A DNA stretch of 64,000 nucleotides from Bradyrhizobium sp. LMTR 3 (GTDB lineage Bacteria; Pseudomonadota; Alphaproteobacteria; Rhizobiales; Xanthobacteraceae). Positions 54,000 to 62,599 of the stretch are shown here, one piece after another. The notes under the pieces were generated by a model. It saw only the letters and a list, made by a program, of their open reading frames with translations. It did not search any database and was not told where the DNA came from. How positions within the stretch are numbered: the first letter of the stretch is position 1; every line of letters begins with the position of its first letter. The stretch is taken from contig NZ_MAXC01000012.1 of NCBI RefSeq assembly GCF_001693485.1, positions 496,001-560,000 of the forward strand, in the 5' to 3' direction. The position numbers were made by a program, and so were the translations under genes.

Positions 54000-55376
54000 A
54001 TGGCTCCGGGTGAAAAGTCGCCACACGGTCGAGGACCGGCTAACCGGCGCGGCTTCGTCAAGGGATTGGGCGCCGCGGGGGTGGCCTTGCCGGCCCTCGC
54101 CATGCTGCCGCGGTGGGGTGTCGCAGAGGATGTCGCCGCGAGCTATGCCAACGCTGCGATAAATTGGAAACAGTTCGCGGGGGAGACGATCACGCTCGCG
54201 GGCGCGATCCATCCCTGGTCGAACGCGATCACTCCGCTTTTGTGGGATTTCACCAAGCTCACCGGTATCAGTGTCGTTACCGATTTCCGATTGGAGACCG
54301 CGTACCTGGGTGCACTGGCGATCCAGCTCAACCGCGGCGGCAGCACACCTGACGTCTTCATGTTCACGGCCTATGGCCAGGGCATCTCGGCAGGATGGCT
54401 CGAGCCGCTGAACGCATACTATTCCGATAAGTCGCTGACCGATCTCGGCTGGTATGACGAGGCTGACCTTCTCGAGACAGCCCGCACATTTCCGGTGTGG
54501 CGGAACGGCGAACGCTACGGCTGCCCGATCACTTCCGAGGCGGTGACCTTGTTCATCAACGGCGATGCGCTGGCAGCCAAGAATCTGTCTGTTCCCCGGA
54601 CTTTCGATGAGCTGCTCGCCGCCGCCAACGCAATCAAGACCAGTGAAATGTCCGGGATCGCCATGCGGGCGCAGGCCGGCGGCAATTCGTCCCCGCCAGC
54701 CATGAGCTTCGTGTTCTCCTACGGAGGCGACATGGTCAAGGACAACAAGGCCGCTTTCGCGAGCCCCGAGGCCATCGCGGCCATCGAGATGTACGGTCAA
54801 CTGCTCCGTCAAGCCGGATCTCGCGGTGTGAGCGGCTACGAATGGTACCACGTGCTGGACGACTTCCTTCAGCGCAAGACGGCGATAGCGATCGACAGCA
54901 GCAATTTCGCTACCGACATCTCCAATCCAGCAAAAAGCGTCGTTGCGAGGCAGGCGTTGTTTGCCGCCTTTCCACATGTCGCCGGTCGCCCGTCCGTGCC
55001 CTTCATGTCGCACTGGCAGGCGTGCATCAATTCCAGATCACGACACAAGCGGGCGGCTTTTTTGTTTCTACTGTGGGCGACAAGCAAGCCGACTTCGCTG
55101 CGAACCGCCGCAGCAGGGCTGGCGACGACACGCGTGTCGGCCTGGTCGGGCGAGGACTTCAAGAAGGCATTCGGCGCCCAAGCCGCGGAGGCCGCGCTGA
55201 CCAACTTGCAGAATGCCGATGTCGACCGCGCCAAGGCGATCCTTTTCCATTCGCTCTCGAGACCCATCCTGGACGCGTTCATGATCGGCGTGAATGAAGT
55301 GGTCTCGGGTGCACGACCGGCAAAGATTGCGATGACCAACGCCGCCGAGAAGGCCAATGCGACAATCCGCGGATAG
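54000..55376 (+). CDS. Tat-exported ABC substrate-binding protein, family 1, orphan
   Basis: The 458-residue protein has a twin-arginine leader (NRRGFVKGLGAAGVALPALAML) and the family 1 binding-protein features DFTKLTGISVVTDFRLETAYLGALAIQL, PDVFMFTAYGQGISAGWLEPL and FLQRKTAIAIDSSNF. Sugars or glycerol-phosphate-like polyols are usual ligands, though not certain here. ATG 54000 has AGGAG eight bases before it; ATG 53994 and GTG 53967 are alternatives. No permease or ATPase follows, so it may serve as a sensor for the divergent kinase. Confidence 0.88.
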   Translation: MAPGEKSPHGRGPANRRGFVKGLGAAGVALPALAMLPRWGVAEDVAASYANAAINWKQFAGETITLAGAIHPWSNAITPLLWDFTKLTGISVVTDFRLETAYLGALAIQLNRGGSTPDVFMFTAYGQGISAGWLEPLNAYYSDKSLTDLGWYDEADLLETARTFPVWRNGERYGCPITSEAVTLFINGDALAAKNLSVPRTFDELLAAANAIKTSEMSGIAMRAQAGGNSSPPAMSFVFSYGGDMVKDNKAAFASPEAIAAIEMYGQLLRQAGSRGVSGYEWYHVLDDFLQRKTAIAIDSSNFATDISNPAKSVVARQALFAAFPHVAGRPSVPFMSHWQACINSRSRHKRAAFLFLLWATSKPTSLRTAAAGLATTRVSAWSGEDFKKAFGAQAAEAALTNLQNADVDRAKAILFHSLSRPILDAFMIGVNEVVSGARPAKIAMTNAAEKANATIRG

Positions 55377-55574
55377 CGGAGCCGCCGGCGCTTACGTGCG
55401 TGGCGACCGCGTGAGACTTCAGCGCAACGTTGCCACTGCCGACGGCGCTCCACAAAAAAACAACAATCCAGTCAACCAGTTCCGTCGGTCCATGCGATCG
55501 AGACCCTTGGCCCGATCAAGCGTTGTCAACAGAACGCTGCAAAGGTCGCGACGACAACGCTGCACGACGCGCAA

Positions 55575-56357
55575 TTACTTCGGTGTTTGCAGCACAACCC
55601 CGTAGCGCTTGTAGATTCGATCGATTGTGCCGTCGGCCCGGAACCGCTCGATCGCCGCGTCGATGGCTTCGCGCAGATTGTCATCGGGGCGGACCATGCC
55701 AACTGCGACATCCCAGTTCAGGTTCGCCTCGCCCTCGTCGCGATCCAAGATACGGAGCGCCTTGTCCGGATGCGTCAGATTGAAATAGCTCGCCACCGTC
55801 GGCGTGACTGCCGCCGCGTCGATCTCATGGTTGGCGACGGCCTCAAGGACATCGACCTCAAACCCGAAGGTCGATGTCGGTACCCGCCGCTGACTGATGA
55901 TCATTGCTGCGAAGGATCCGACTAGGACCCCGACCTTCGTGTGCGCGTCGAGGCTCTTGAACGACGTGAGCTTGCTGGCCTGCGGCACGGCCAGGACAAC
56001 ACCAGTGCGATAGTAGGGTTTTGAAATCCTCAAGTTGGTCTCGCCTTGCGCCTCGCGATCGGCAATCACATCCAGAAGAATGTCACAGCCGGCGCTGCGC
56101 ATCTGGTACCGGGTGATAATCCAGTCGAGCGTCAGCGAGACGCCGAGCTCGCGTGCCAGCGCCTGTCCCAATTCGACCTGAAACCCTGGCGGATCGCCGG
56201 CCTTGCTCGCGAATGGAAGCGAGTTGGGATGAGCACATAATCCGAGTGCGCCGGTCGAGCGGATCATGTCGAGCGATCGTGCCTGCACCGGACCGATCAA
56301 CGTCGGGCCGATCAACGCCATGGCTGCAACGGCCGAGAGCGGGAAAATTGTCTTCAT
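55575..56357 (-). CDS. xoxJ: XoxJ/MoxJ-like periplasmic binding protein
   Basis: The 260-residue protein has a signal peptide (to QARS, about 27) and the shape of XoxJ: LGLCAHPNSLPFASKAGDPPGFQVELGQALARELG, the RISKPYYRTGVVLAVPQ segment, and the tail DGTIDRIYKRYGVVLQ. XoxJ is needed for activity of the XoxF dehydrogenase and may activate it in the periplasm. It lies 37 bases after the cytochrome c gene, last in the set. Confidence 0.88.
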   Translation of the reverse strand: MKTIFPLSAVAAMALIGPTLIGPVQARSLDMIRSTGALGLCAHPNSLPFASKAGDPPGFQVELGQALARELGVSLTLDWIITRYQMRSAGCDILLDVIADREAQGETNLRISKPYYRTGVVLAVPQASKLTSFKSLDAHTKVGVLVGSFAAMIISQRRVPTSTFGFEVDVLEAVANHEIDAAAVTPTVASYFNLTHPDKALRILDRDEGEANLNWDVAVGMVRPDDNLREAIDAAIERFRADGTIDRIYKRYGVVLQTPK

Positions 56358-56394
56358 TCCGTGTCCCCGTGTGAATGGATCGGGTCTCGGCGGT

Positions 56395-56757
56395 TCAGCC
56401 CTCGCGCGGCTTCAAGGCCCGGATGTATTTGATCATCTGTTCGATCTGCGCGTCGGTGAAAGCCTCACCGAATCCAGGCATCGCGCCTTCCTTGCCGTTC
56501 TTTATGCGGTCACGCAAAAAATCGTCGTCCCGCGGTGAATTCATCAACTGCGGCCCCCTGCCGGCAGCTCGGCCGCCACTAGAGTGACAAAACCCGCAGG
56601 TCCCTGCGAACAACTGCACGACATCCAACGTCCCGTTGTCGGGCGCGGGAGTGGCAGACTGCGCTTGAACCGGCCCGGCATATGCCAGCGACGCGCCCAG
56701 CATCGCCGAAAGCAGCGCGATCTTCTTCGATTGCAATTTCAAGACGTCGAGCTCCAT
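56395..56757 (-). CDS. xoxG: XoxG-like cytochrome c
   Basis: The 120-residue secreted cytochrome has a signal peptide (ending VQAQS, about 34) and one CxxCH haem site, C54-G-F-C57-H58, with the axial Met likely M93 in GAMPGFGEAF. The size and place fit XoxG, the electron acceptor of XoxF, although this one is short. ATG 56757 is preferred to an in-frame start far upstream at 57024, which overlaps the dehydrogenase gene. It is 77 bases after the XoxF stop. Confidence 0.9.
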   Translation of the reverse strand: MELDVLKLQSKKIALLSAMLGASLAYAGPVQAQSATPAPDNGTLDVVQLFAGTCGFCHSSGGRAAGRGPQLMNSPRDDDFLRDRIKNGKEGAMPGFGEAFTDAQIEQMIKYIRALKPREG

Positions 56758-56834
56758 TTCCCTGAAACTACCCAGCCGCTTCAGCGCACGGGGAGCAGGC
56801 TTGCGCCCGCCCCCGGCATATCGTTTGCGATAGC

Positions 56835-58559
56835 CTATTTGAGGCTGAAGACGATGAGCGCGCCGTCGTCGCGCGGCATGCTCTTGTAGATGCCGCCGAA
56901 GTTTGGCGCATATTCGTCCGCCAACATGCCGCCGAAGCCCGCGGTCACGGCAATGTATTGCTTGCCGCCGACAGAGTAGCTGACGATGCCACCCTGATGG
57001 CCGGTGCCATTGTTGTGATTCCACAGTTCGGTCCCTGTTTCGGCATCGTAGGCGTGAATGATGCCGCGCGAATCAGGCACGAACACGAGATTGCCTGCGG
57101 TCGATAGCACACTCCCAAGCGGCGGCTCGGGGTAGCGAACCTCCCATTTCTTCACCCCGGTCACGGGGTCGCGCGCGTCGAGATGACCATAGATCTCGCC
57201 GCCCGGAGGAGGCGCCATCTTGAAATCAGCGCCGATGTTAAGCTGGGCCTGTGGAGTGGTCACCGGTGTCGTCTTCTGGATGTCGAGCGTCATGCACCAT
57301 TCCTGGCCGATCTTGTAGTAGAGGCCCGTTTTCGGACTGTACGATCCGGCATTCCAACTGATGCCGCCACCAATGAATGGGCACAGCGGCGGGTCGGTGA
57401 CCTTCCCCGCAGGGAAGTCGCGACGTCCGATCAGCGCGCCCGTCTTGGGATCGATGTCCTTGACGAAATTGATGTTCTGAACGAGCCGCCAGACGTTCTT
57501 CACGGCGAGATTGCGGTCATAAACAAAGATGAAGCCGCCCTTGTTCGGATGGACAATGAGCTTCTGGCCGTCACGCTCGAGCATCACGAACTCGCCGACG
57601 GAGCTGTCAAAGTCCCAGGCGTCGTGCGGCAGTTCCTGATGGTAGAATTTCAATTTGCCGGTATCGATATCGAGACCGATCACTGAGCTCGTGTAGAGAT
57701 TGTCGCCGGGACGCGCGCCTTGCGTCTTGTAGTCCGCGCCCGACCAATCGTAGAGCGGCGCCGGGTTGGCAGTGCCCCACAGAATCGTGTTGGTCTCGGA
57801 ATCGTAGGTGCCGGGCATCCAGCCGCCGCCTCCGCCGGTGCGCCAGGAGTCACCACCCCAGGTCTTCATGGCTTCCTCGGTGCCGGCAACCGTCAGGAAC
57901 TCCCATTTCTTTTTCCCCGTGGCGGCTTCGATGGCGAAGATCGGGCCGCGGCCGGGCCATTCACCGCCCTGCGCGCCGATGATCACCAAGCCCTTGGCAT
58001 AGAGGGGCGCACCGGTGAAGCCGACAGTCAGCTTCTGGGAATCGATCAGCTTGGTGTCCCACGCCACCCTTCCGGTCTTCGCGTCCAGCGCGATGAGCCG
58101 ACCGTCCACTGTGCCGACGTAGACTTTGCCTTCTCCAAGGGCGACACCGCGATTGTAGGGCGAGTGCGTCTGCCGCTTGACCAACGCCTCGTCCAATTCC
58201 GGGAAGTAGTTCCAGACCAGCTCGCCGGTGGCGCCGTTCAGCGCGAAGGTTCGGCTGTAGGAGCCGGTGTAGTAAAGCACGCCATCGGCCACGAGCGGCA
58301 TCGACTGTACGCCTCGGGTGGATCTTCCCGGAAAATGCATCCAGGCGACACCCAAGTTTCCGACGTTGCCGGTGTTGATTTGAGCGAGCGGGCTGTAGTG
58401 GTGCGACTTGTACGACCCGTGATAGGTCAGCCAGTCATTCTGGCCGGCGGCCTCGATCCGCGCGGTATCAACCGTTTGCGCGAAGGCTGACGATGCGGCA
58501 AGCGTCGCACCGATCGCAACTGCAACGGGTAGAGAAAAACAACCTAGATGCTTCTTCAT
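56835..58559 (-). CDS. xoxF: PQQ-dependent alcohol dehydrogenase, lanthanide type (XoxF-like)
   Basis: The 574-residue periplasmic quinoprotein has a signal peptide (to AFAQ, about 28) and an eight-blade propeller with the W-docking GTGELVWNY-type blades. The metal ligands include E200 (GGEWPGRG) and N265 (WGTANPAP). The catalytic Asp is D316 in HDAWDFD, followed by D318 two residues later, the extra acidic ligand that marks lanthanide dependence. The vicinal Cys pair near residue 105-110 of classic methanol dehydrogenases is absent: the aligned place reads THSPYNRG. ATG 58559 with GGAGG upstream is preferred to GTG 58565. The donor may be methanol or a longer alcohol. Confidence 0.92.
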   Translation of the reverse strand: MKKHLGCFSLPVAVAIGATLAASSAFAQTVDTARIEAAGQNDWLTYHGSYKSHHYSPLAQINTGNVGNLGVAWMHFPGRSTRGVQSMPLVADGVLYYTGSYSRTFALNGATGELVWNYFPELDEALVKRQTHSPYNRGVALGEGKVYVGTVDGRLIALDAKTGRVAWDTKLIDSQKLTVGFTGAPLYAKGLVIIGAQGGEWPGRGPIFAIEAATGKKKWEFLTVAGTEEAMKTWGGDSWRTGGGGGWMPGTYDSETNTILWGTANPAPLYDWSGADYKTQGARPGDNLYTSSVIGLDIDTGKLKFYHQELPHDAWDFDSSVGEFVMLERDGQKLIVHPNKGGFIFVYDRNLAVKNVWRLVQNINFVKDIDPKTGALIGRRDFPAGKVTDPPLCPFIGGGISWNAGSYSPKTGLYYKIGQEWCMTLDIQKTTPVTTPQAQLNIGADFKMAPPPGGEIYGHLDARDPVTGVKKWEVRYPEPPLGSVLSTAGNLVFVPDSRGIIHAYDAETGTELWNHNNGTGHQGGIVSYSVGGKQYIAVTAGFGGMLADEYAPNFGGIYKSMPRDDGALIVFSLK

Positions 58560-59147
58560 CCGCACTTCCTCCCCTTGGTCTTGTTGTTGCGCTGGTCACT
58601 GCACCGCCCGGCCCGCCGCACTTGATCGTCTCCCGAGGCGATCGTTTTGTGCCGCGTGCCGGACAATTCCGATTTCCGCTTTCATGAGACGCCCCATCCC
58701 CGCTCGGCCTCCATCCCAAGCGCAAGCCAACCGTTTCCCGGCCACGGGGGCTCGCATCTCAGCAGCCGCTTCCTTGAACAACTGTCCGACACGATCGTGT
58801 TCCCTTTGCGGGCGACGTTGATGCTGACAGCGACATTGCCGATACCGCAATTGATGCATCGCACCATCGGCTGTCGGCCTACCCTCCGCGCGCGTGGAGC
58901 ATTCGCAGCACCACGTCCAATTCCTTCCCGGCCTACACGGGCTTTGCTGCAGTCTAGCGTAGTTTCACGGAATCCGCATCGATTTCGGTATTGTAAACCC
59001 CTGATCGAACGCCTGCCGGGACCATTTCGCTCAAATGATCAGCGCAATCCTGGCCTACATTCGGGGGCTTGATGGGCTAGAGCGCTTTACGCGTCTTGGA
59101 AACCGCGATATCGGCTCGCCCGATACGCGGCAAGCCTCGCGCTGCTG
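58560..59147. other. Divergent gap upstream of xoxF
   Basis: This 588-base stretch should hold the xoxF promoter. No tRNA, RNA or clear regulatory palindrome is seen, and the plus-strand side leads into a pseudogene. The xox-type MxbD or XoxR regulators are not in the window. Confidence 0.4.
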
Positions 59148-59534
59148 ATGCTCTGGAACGCACCGGCGGATGCCCGCTCGCTGGAAACCGTTATCGAGCG
59201 CGGCACGTTGACGCTCTGCGCCAGCCCCAACGCGCTGCCGTTTGCAAGCAAGTCCGGAGCGGTCCCAGGATTTCAGATCGAACTCGGCGAGAAAATTGCT
59301 CAGCAACTCGGTGTCAAGCCGACGCGGGAGTGGGTGGTCAGTGTGATCCAGTATCGCCGCGCCGATTGCGACCTCGTGCTCGACGTCATCGCCCGCCAGG
59401 ACACGCCGCCCGCGGGCTGTGCGCGGGTTTCGCGTCCCTACCATCGCAGCGGCGTCGTGCTCGCGGTACGCAGCGACGGCAGCATCGCGCGGATCTATGC
59501 TCGCTATGGCATCGAGCTGCGGGCTCCGCAGTGA
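59148..59534 (+). pseudogene. Second xoxJ-like gene, internally deleted
   Basis: A 128-residue frame starts with a leader-like LLMLWNAPADARS and the XoxJ N-terminal half (LTLCASPNALPFASKSGAVPGFQIELGE to VSRPYHRSGVVLAV). It then jumps straight to the last residues of the family (SDGSIARIYARYGIELRAPQ). About 110 residues that lie between these parts in the intact XoxJ at 55575-56357 are missing, in frame. It has no good start: the upstream part of the frame is open to 59073 but without a ribosome site. It is on the opposite strand from the intact copy. Confidence 0.75.
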
Positions 59535-59707
59535 GGCGCGGTATGATTGGTGTATTGTTATGGGACGTTCAGCGCGCACCACGGACATGGGCCGTTGCTT
59601 GCATGTTCCGCACCGAGATGACGCGTTTCACGGTAAACTGAGACCCGCCACAGGGCCTTTGTGCTAGTCTGGCAACGGCAGGTTCTGCGTGTGTGCGGTC
59701 CAGAAGC

Positions 59708-61237
59708 ATGCCAAGGGAACCAAAAAGGCAATGCATCTTTACCGAGCGTGGTTGGCCGGTTGCGCTGGCCGTCATGGTGGGAATGTTGCTCGGCCTGGCC
59801 GGCCCCACCTCCGCACAGTTCTTTAATTTCGGCGGATATGAGCAGCGGCCGCAACCGCAACGCGGTGGCGGCTGGTTTGGTAACGAACAACGCGGCGGCG
59901 GCTGGTTTGGCAACGACACGTTTGCGCCGCACCAGCAGCAGTACGCGCCGCAGCCTCGTTGGAATGGGCGGCAAGCGCCTCCGGCGCCGCGCGAGGATTT
60001 TTCAAAGGCGCCGCCGCCCGAAAAACGCAACAGTGTATCGGAGCGCCACATTCTTGTGCTCGGTGACGCCATGGCGGACTGGCTCGCCTATGGACTTGAG
60101 AACCACTATGCCGATCAGCCTGAGATGGGTGTGATCCGCAAACACAAGACGGTTTCCGGCCTGATCAAGTATCAGCCGAAGGGTGATCCAGCCGATTGGG
60201 CCGCCGCTGCCAAAGGCATCCTCGCCACCGAAAAAGCGGACGCCATTGTCGTCTTGCTCGGGCTTGATGATCGCGTCGCAATCCGCGAGCCGGCGGTCGA
60301 TAAACCCGACCATAAGGCTGGGGACAAGAAGGACGCCAAGGCCAAACCTGATGGCAAGGTTTCGGGCGCAAAACCCGGTGCGAAGCCCGATGGCGCAACC
60401 AAGGCGCCGGATCCCGAATTGCCGCCGGACGATGCCGCCGATAACAGTGGCGCGCGCGCGGTCACTGGAGCGGAGAAGAGCGCGCACTCGCCGAACGACA
60501 TCCATGAGTTTCGCGAGAAACGCTGGGTCGAACTCTACATGGAAAAGATCGAGGGGATGATCGGCGTCCTCAAGTCCAAGGGTGTGCCTGTGCTGTGGGT
60601 GGGTCTGCCGGTGGTACGTGGCGCCAAGTCGACCGCCGACACGGCGTTTCTGAATACGCTCTATCGCGATGCGGCCGGCAAGGCCGGCATCACCTATGTC
60701 GATGTCTGGGACGGATTTGTCGATGAAGCCGGCCGCTATTTGCAGCACGGCCCCGATTTCGAAGGGCAGACCCGCCGGCTGCGCTCTTCCGATGGCGTGT
60801 ACTTCACCAAGGCCGGCGCGCTTAAGCTCGCGCATTATGCCGAGCGCGAAATCAACCGCCTGTTGGCTGCGCGTTCCGCGCCGATTGTGCTGCCGACCGA
60901 ACCGGCAACGCCCGACGCCAGCGCGCGGCCGGATGAGCCGGCGCCGCGTCCGCTGGCCGGGCCGATCGTTCCCTTGACGGCCTCCTCTGTCGGCACGGAT
61001 CAATTGCTCGGCGGTCCGGGGCCACGGCGGGTGATGATGGATGCGCAAGCGGCGCGGGTCTTGATCACAGGTGAGCCCTTGTCGGCCCCTGCCGGTCGCG
61101 CCGACGATTTTGCCTGGCCGCGACGCGAAATTGGACGCGAAGGGACCAAGGGTGAGACGCCAGTGGCATCAACATCGCTCGATGCCAACGCACGGGCGCC
61201 GGCGGCATCGCCAAAGCCGAAAAAACAGCGCCGCTAA
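59708..61237 (+). CDS. DUF459/SGNH-hydrolase-like secreted protein
   Basis: The 509-residue exported protein (ATG 59708, alternative GTG 59693) has a leader ending PTSAQ and a Gln/Gly/Pro-rich linker with two copies of QRGGGWFGN. It then has an SGNH-type domain: HILVLGDAMADWLAYGLENHYAD, VVLLGLDDRVAIREP, PVLWVGLPVVRG and GVYFTKAGALKLAHYAER. The block I motif has GDA where GDS is usual, so the nucleophile may be missing. A charged insert (about 200-260) splits the core. A Lys/Pro-rich tail ends it. It may modify or bind cell-wall carbohydrates. Confidence 0.88.
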   Translation: MPREPKRQCIFTERGWPVALAVMVGMLLGLAGPTSAQFFNFGGYEQRPQPQRGGGWFGNEQRGGGWFGNDTFAPHQQQYAPQPRWNGRQAPPAPREDFSKAPPPEKRNSVSERHILVLGDAMADWLAYGLENHYADQPEMGVIRKHKTVSGLIKYQPKGDPADWAAAAKGILATEKADAIVVLLGLDDRVAIREPAVDKPDHKAGDKKDAKAKPDGKVSGAKPGAKPDGATKAPDPELPPDDAADNSGARAVTGAEKSAHSPNDIHEFREKRWVELYMEKIEGMIGVLKSKGVPVLWVGLPVVRGAKSTADTAFLNTLYRDAAGKAGITYVDVWDGFVDEAGRYLQHGPDFEGQTRRLRSSDGVYFTKAGALKLAHYAEREINRLLAARSAPIVLPTEPATPDASARPDEPAPRPLAGPIVPLTASSVGTDQLLGGPGPRRVMMDAQAARVLITGEPLSAPAGRADDFAWPRREIGREGTKGETPVASTSLDANARAPAASPKPKKQRR

Positions 61238-61540
61238 GCCAATCGCTTTTGACTGACTTCCAGGAAATGGCCGAAAGCCTGTTTCAGTGCATAGCTATGC
61301 GCGGCATCGGAAACCCGGATGTGGCTCAATGACAACACTGACGTGAAATCACGCGAATGGATGCCGAAATCGCTCTCTCCGACTTGTATCCGCCCTCATT
61401 GGATTGCGACCCTTTGCGTGTCGAATTCGGTAGGTGGGGTACGATATGTTTTCCATCGGCTGTGCCAGGACTTCGTTCGTCGACATCAACGCAAGCCTCA
61501 TTCGCATTAGCGCGCCTTCGGGTTCGGTCTCTGGGCGAGC
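61238..61540. other. Intergenic stretch before the amidase
   Basis: About 300 bases with no supported gene. It should hold the amidase promoter, but no standard -35/-10 pair stands out. Confidence 0.4.
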
Positions 61541-62560
61541 ATGAAGCCCCGCGCGTTCATTCGTGTTCTCGGCGGTATCGCTTCGCGATTTTGGCGCCGC
61601 GGCCGCATCATCATTGCCGCAATGGCCGCAATGATGCTTCTGCCGATCGAGGTCAGCGACGCGGGCTGGCTGTCGGATGTCTTCAAAGGCTCGTCAAAGC
61701 AAGCCAATGCGCCAAAACAAGGCAAGCCGTCGAAGCATGTCACTTCGCGCAAGCGAACCGCCTTGGCGAAGCCAGCCGCCTCGCCAAAGCGCCGCACCGT
61801 GAAGCTTGCCGCCCTGGGGCCGGTCGCCTTGCCCTCTGCAGCTTTCAAACCGGTCGCCCCCCTGTGCGATCCCTCCAAGTTCCGGATCGTTCTGGATGTG
61901 GGACACACCGCCGAATCGGAAGGCGCGATCAGCGCCCGCAACGTCTCTGAGTTTGTCTTCAATCTGCGCCTTGCGAAGCGGATCGAGGAGAAGTTGAAGG
62001 CCGAGGGCTTTACTGAAACCAGGTTACTCGTGACCGAGGGCAAGGCGAGGCGCAGCCTCTTCAAACGCGTTGCCGCCGCCAACGATCTGCGCGCAGATCT
62101 CTTGCTGTCGATCCACCACGACTCCGTGCCCAACAAATTCCTCGAGGACTGGGAGTTCGAGGGAAAGAAAAGCCATTTCAGCGACCGCTTCAGCGGATAT
62201 TCCGTCTTCGTCTCCCGCAGCAACCCGGACTTCAAGGCGAGTTTCGCCTTCGCCGAACTGATCGCCAAGGAAATGAAGGCCCAGGGCCTCGACTATGCCA
62301 GGCAATATTCCCAGCCCATCATGGGCCGGTACCAGCGCGAGCTGCTGAACAAGGAGACCGGCGTCTATCGGTACGATGAGCTCGTCGTGCTGAGAAAAAC
62401 CCGGATGGCTGCCGTCCTGCTGGAAGCGGGCTCGATCATCAACCGGGACGAAGAGCTCAACATGAGTTCGCCTGAGCGGCGGAACATCATCAGCAGCGGT
62501 GTCACGGCGGCGGTGAAGCAATTTTGCGAGCCCCGATGGGCCATGCTCGGTCCACTCTGA
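61541..62560 (+). CDS. N-acetylmuramoyl-L-alanine amidase (Amidase_3)
   Basis: The 339-residue protein has a basic N-terminus, a membrane or signal segment (about 22-42), a Lys/Pro linker, and an Amidase_3 zinc domain. Zinc ligands are H122 (LDVGHT), E137 (ARNVSEF) and H192 or H193 (SIHHDSVP); catalytic E295 sits in LLEAGSI. It cleaves the amide between MurNAc and the stem peptide of peptidoglycan. A large insert (about 200-230, after KFLEDWEFEGKKSHFSDRF) is longer than in AmiC. There is no AMIN domain. Confidence 0.93.
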   Translation: MKPRAFIRVLGGIASRFWRRGRIIIAAMAAMMLLPIEVSDAGWLSDVFKGSSKQANAPKQGKPSKHVTSRKRTALAKPAASPKRRTVKLAALGPVALPSAAFKPVAPLCDPSKFRIVLDVGHTAESEGAISARNVSEFVFNLRLAKRIEEKLKAEGFTETRLLVTEGKARRSLFKRVAAANDLRADLLLSIHHDSVPNKFLEDWEFEGKKSHFSDRFSGYSVFVSRSNPDFKASFAFAELIAKEMKAQGLDYARQYSQPIMGRYQRELLNKETGVYRYDELVVLRKTRMAAVLLEAGSIINRDEELNMSSPERRNIISSGVTAAVKQFCEPRWAMLGPL

Positions 62561-62599
62561 CGACTCGGTAGCGTCCCATCTGAACCCCGCCTGCCGGCT

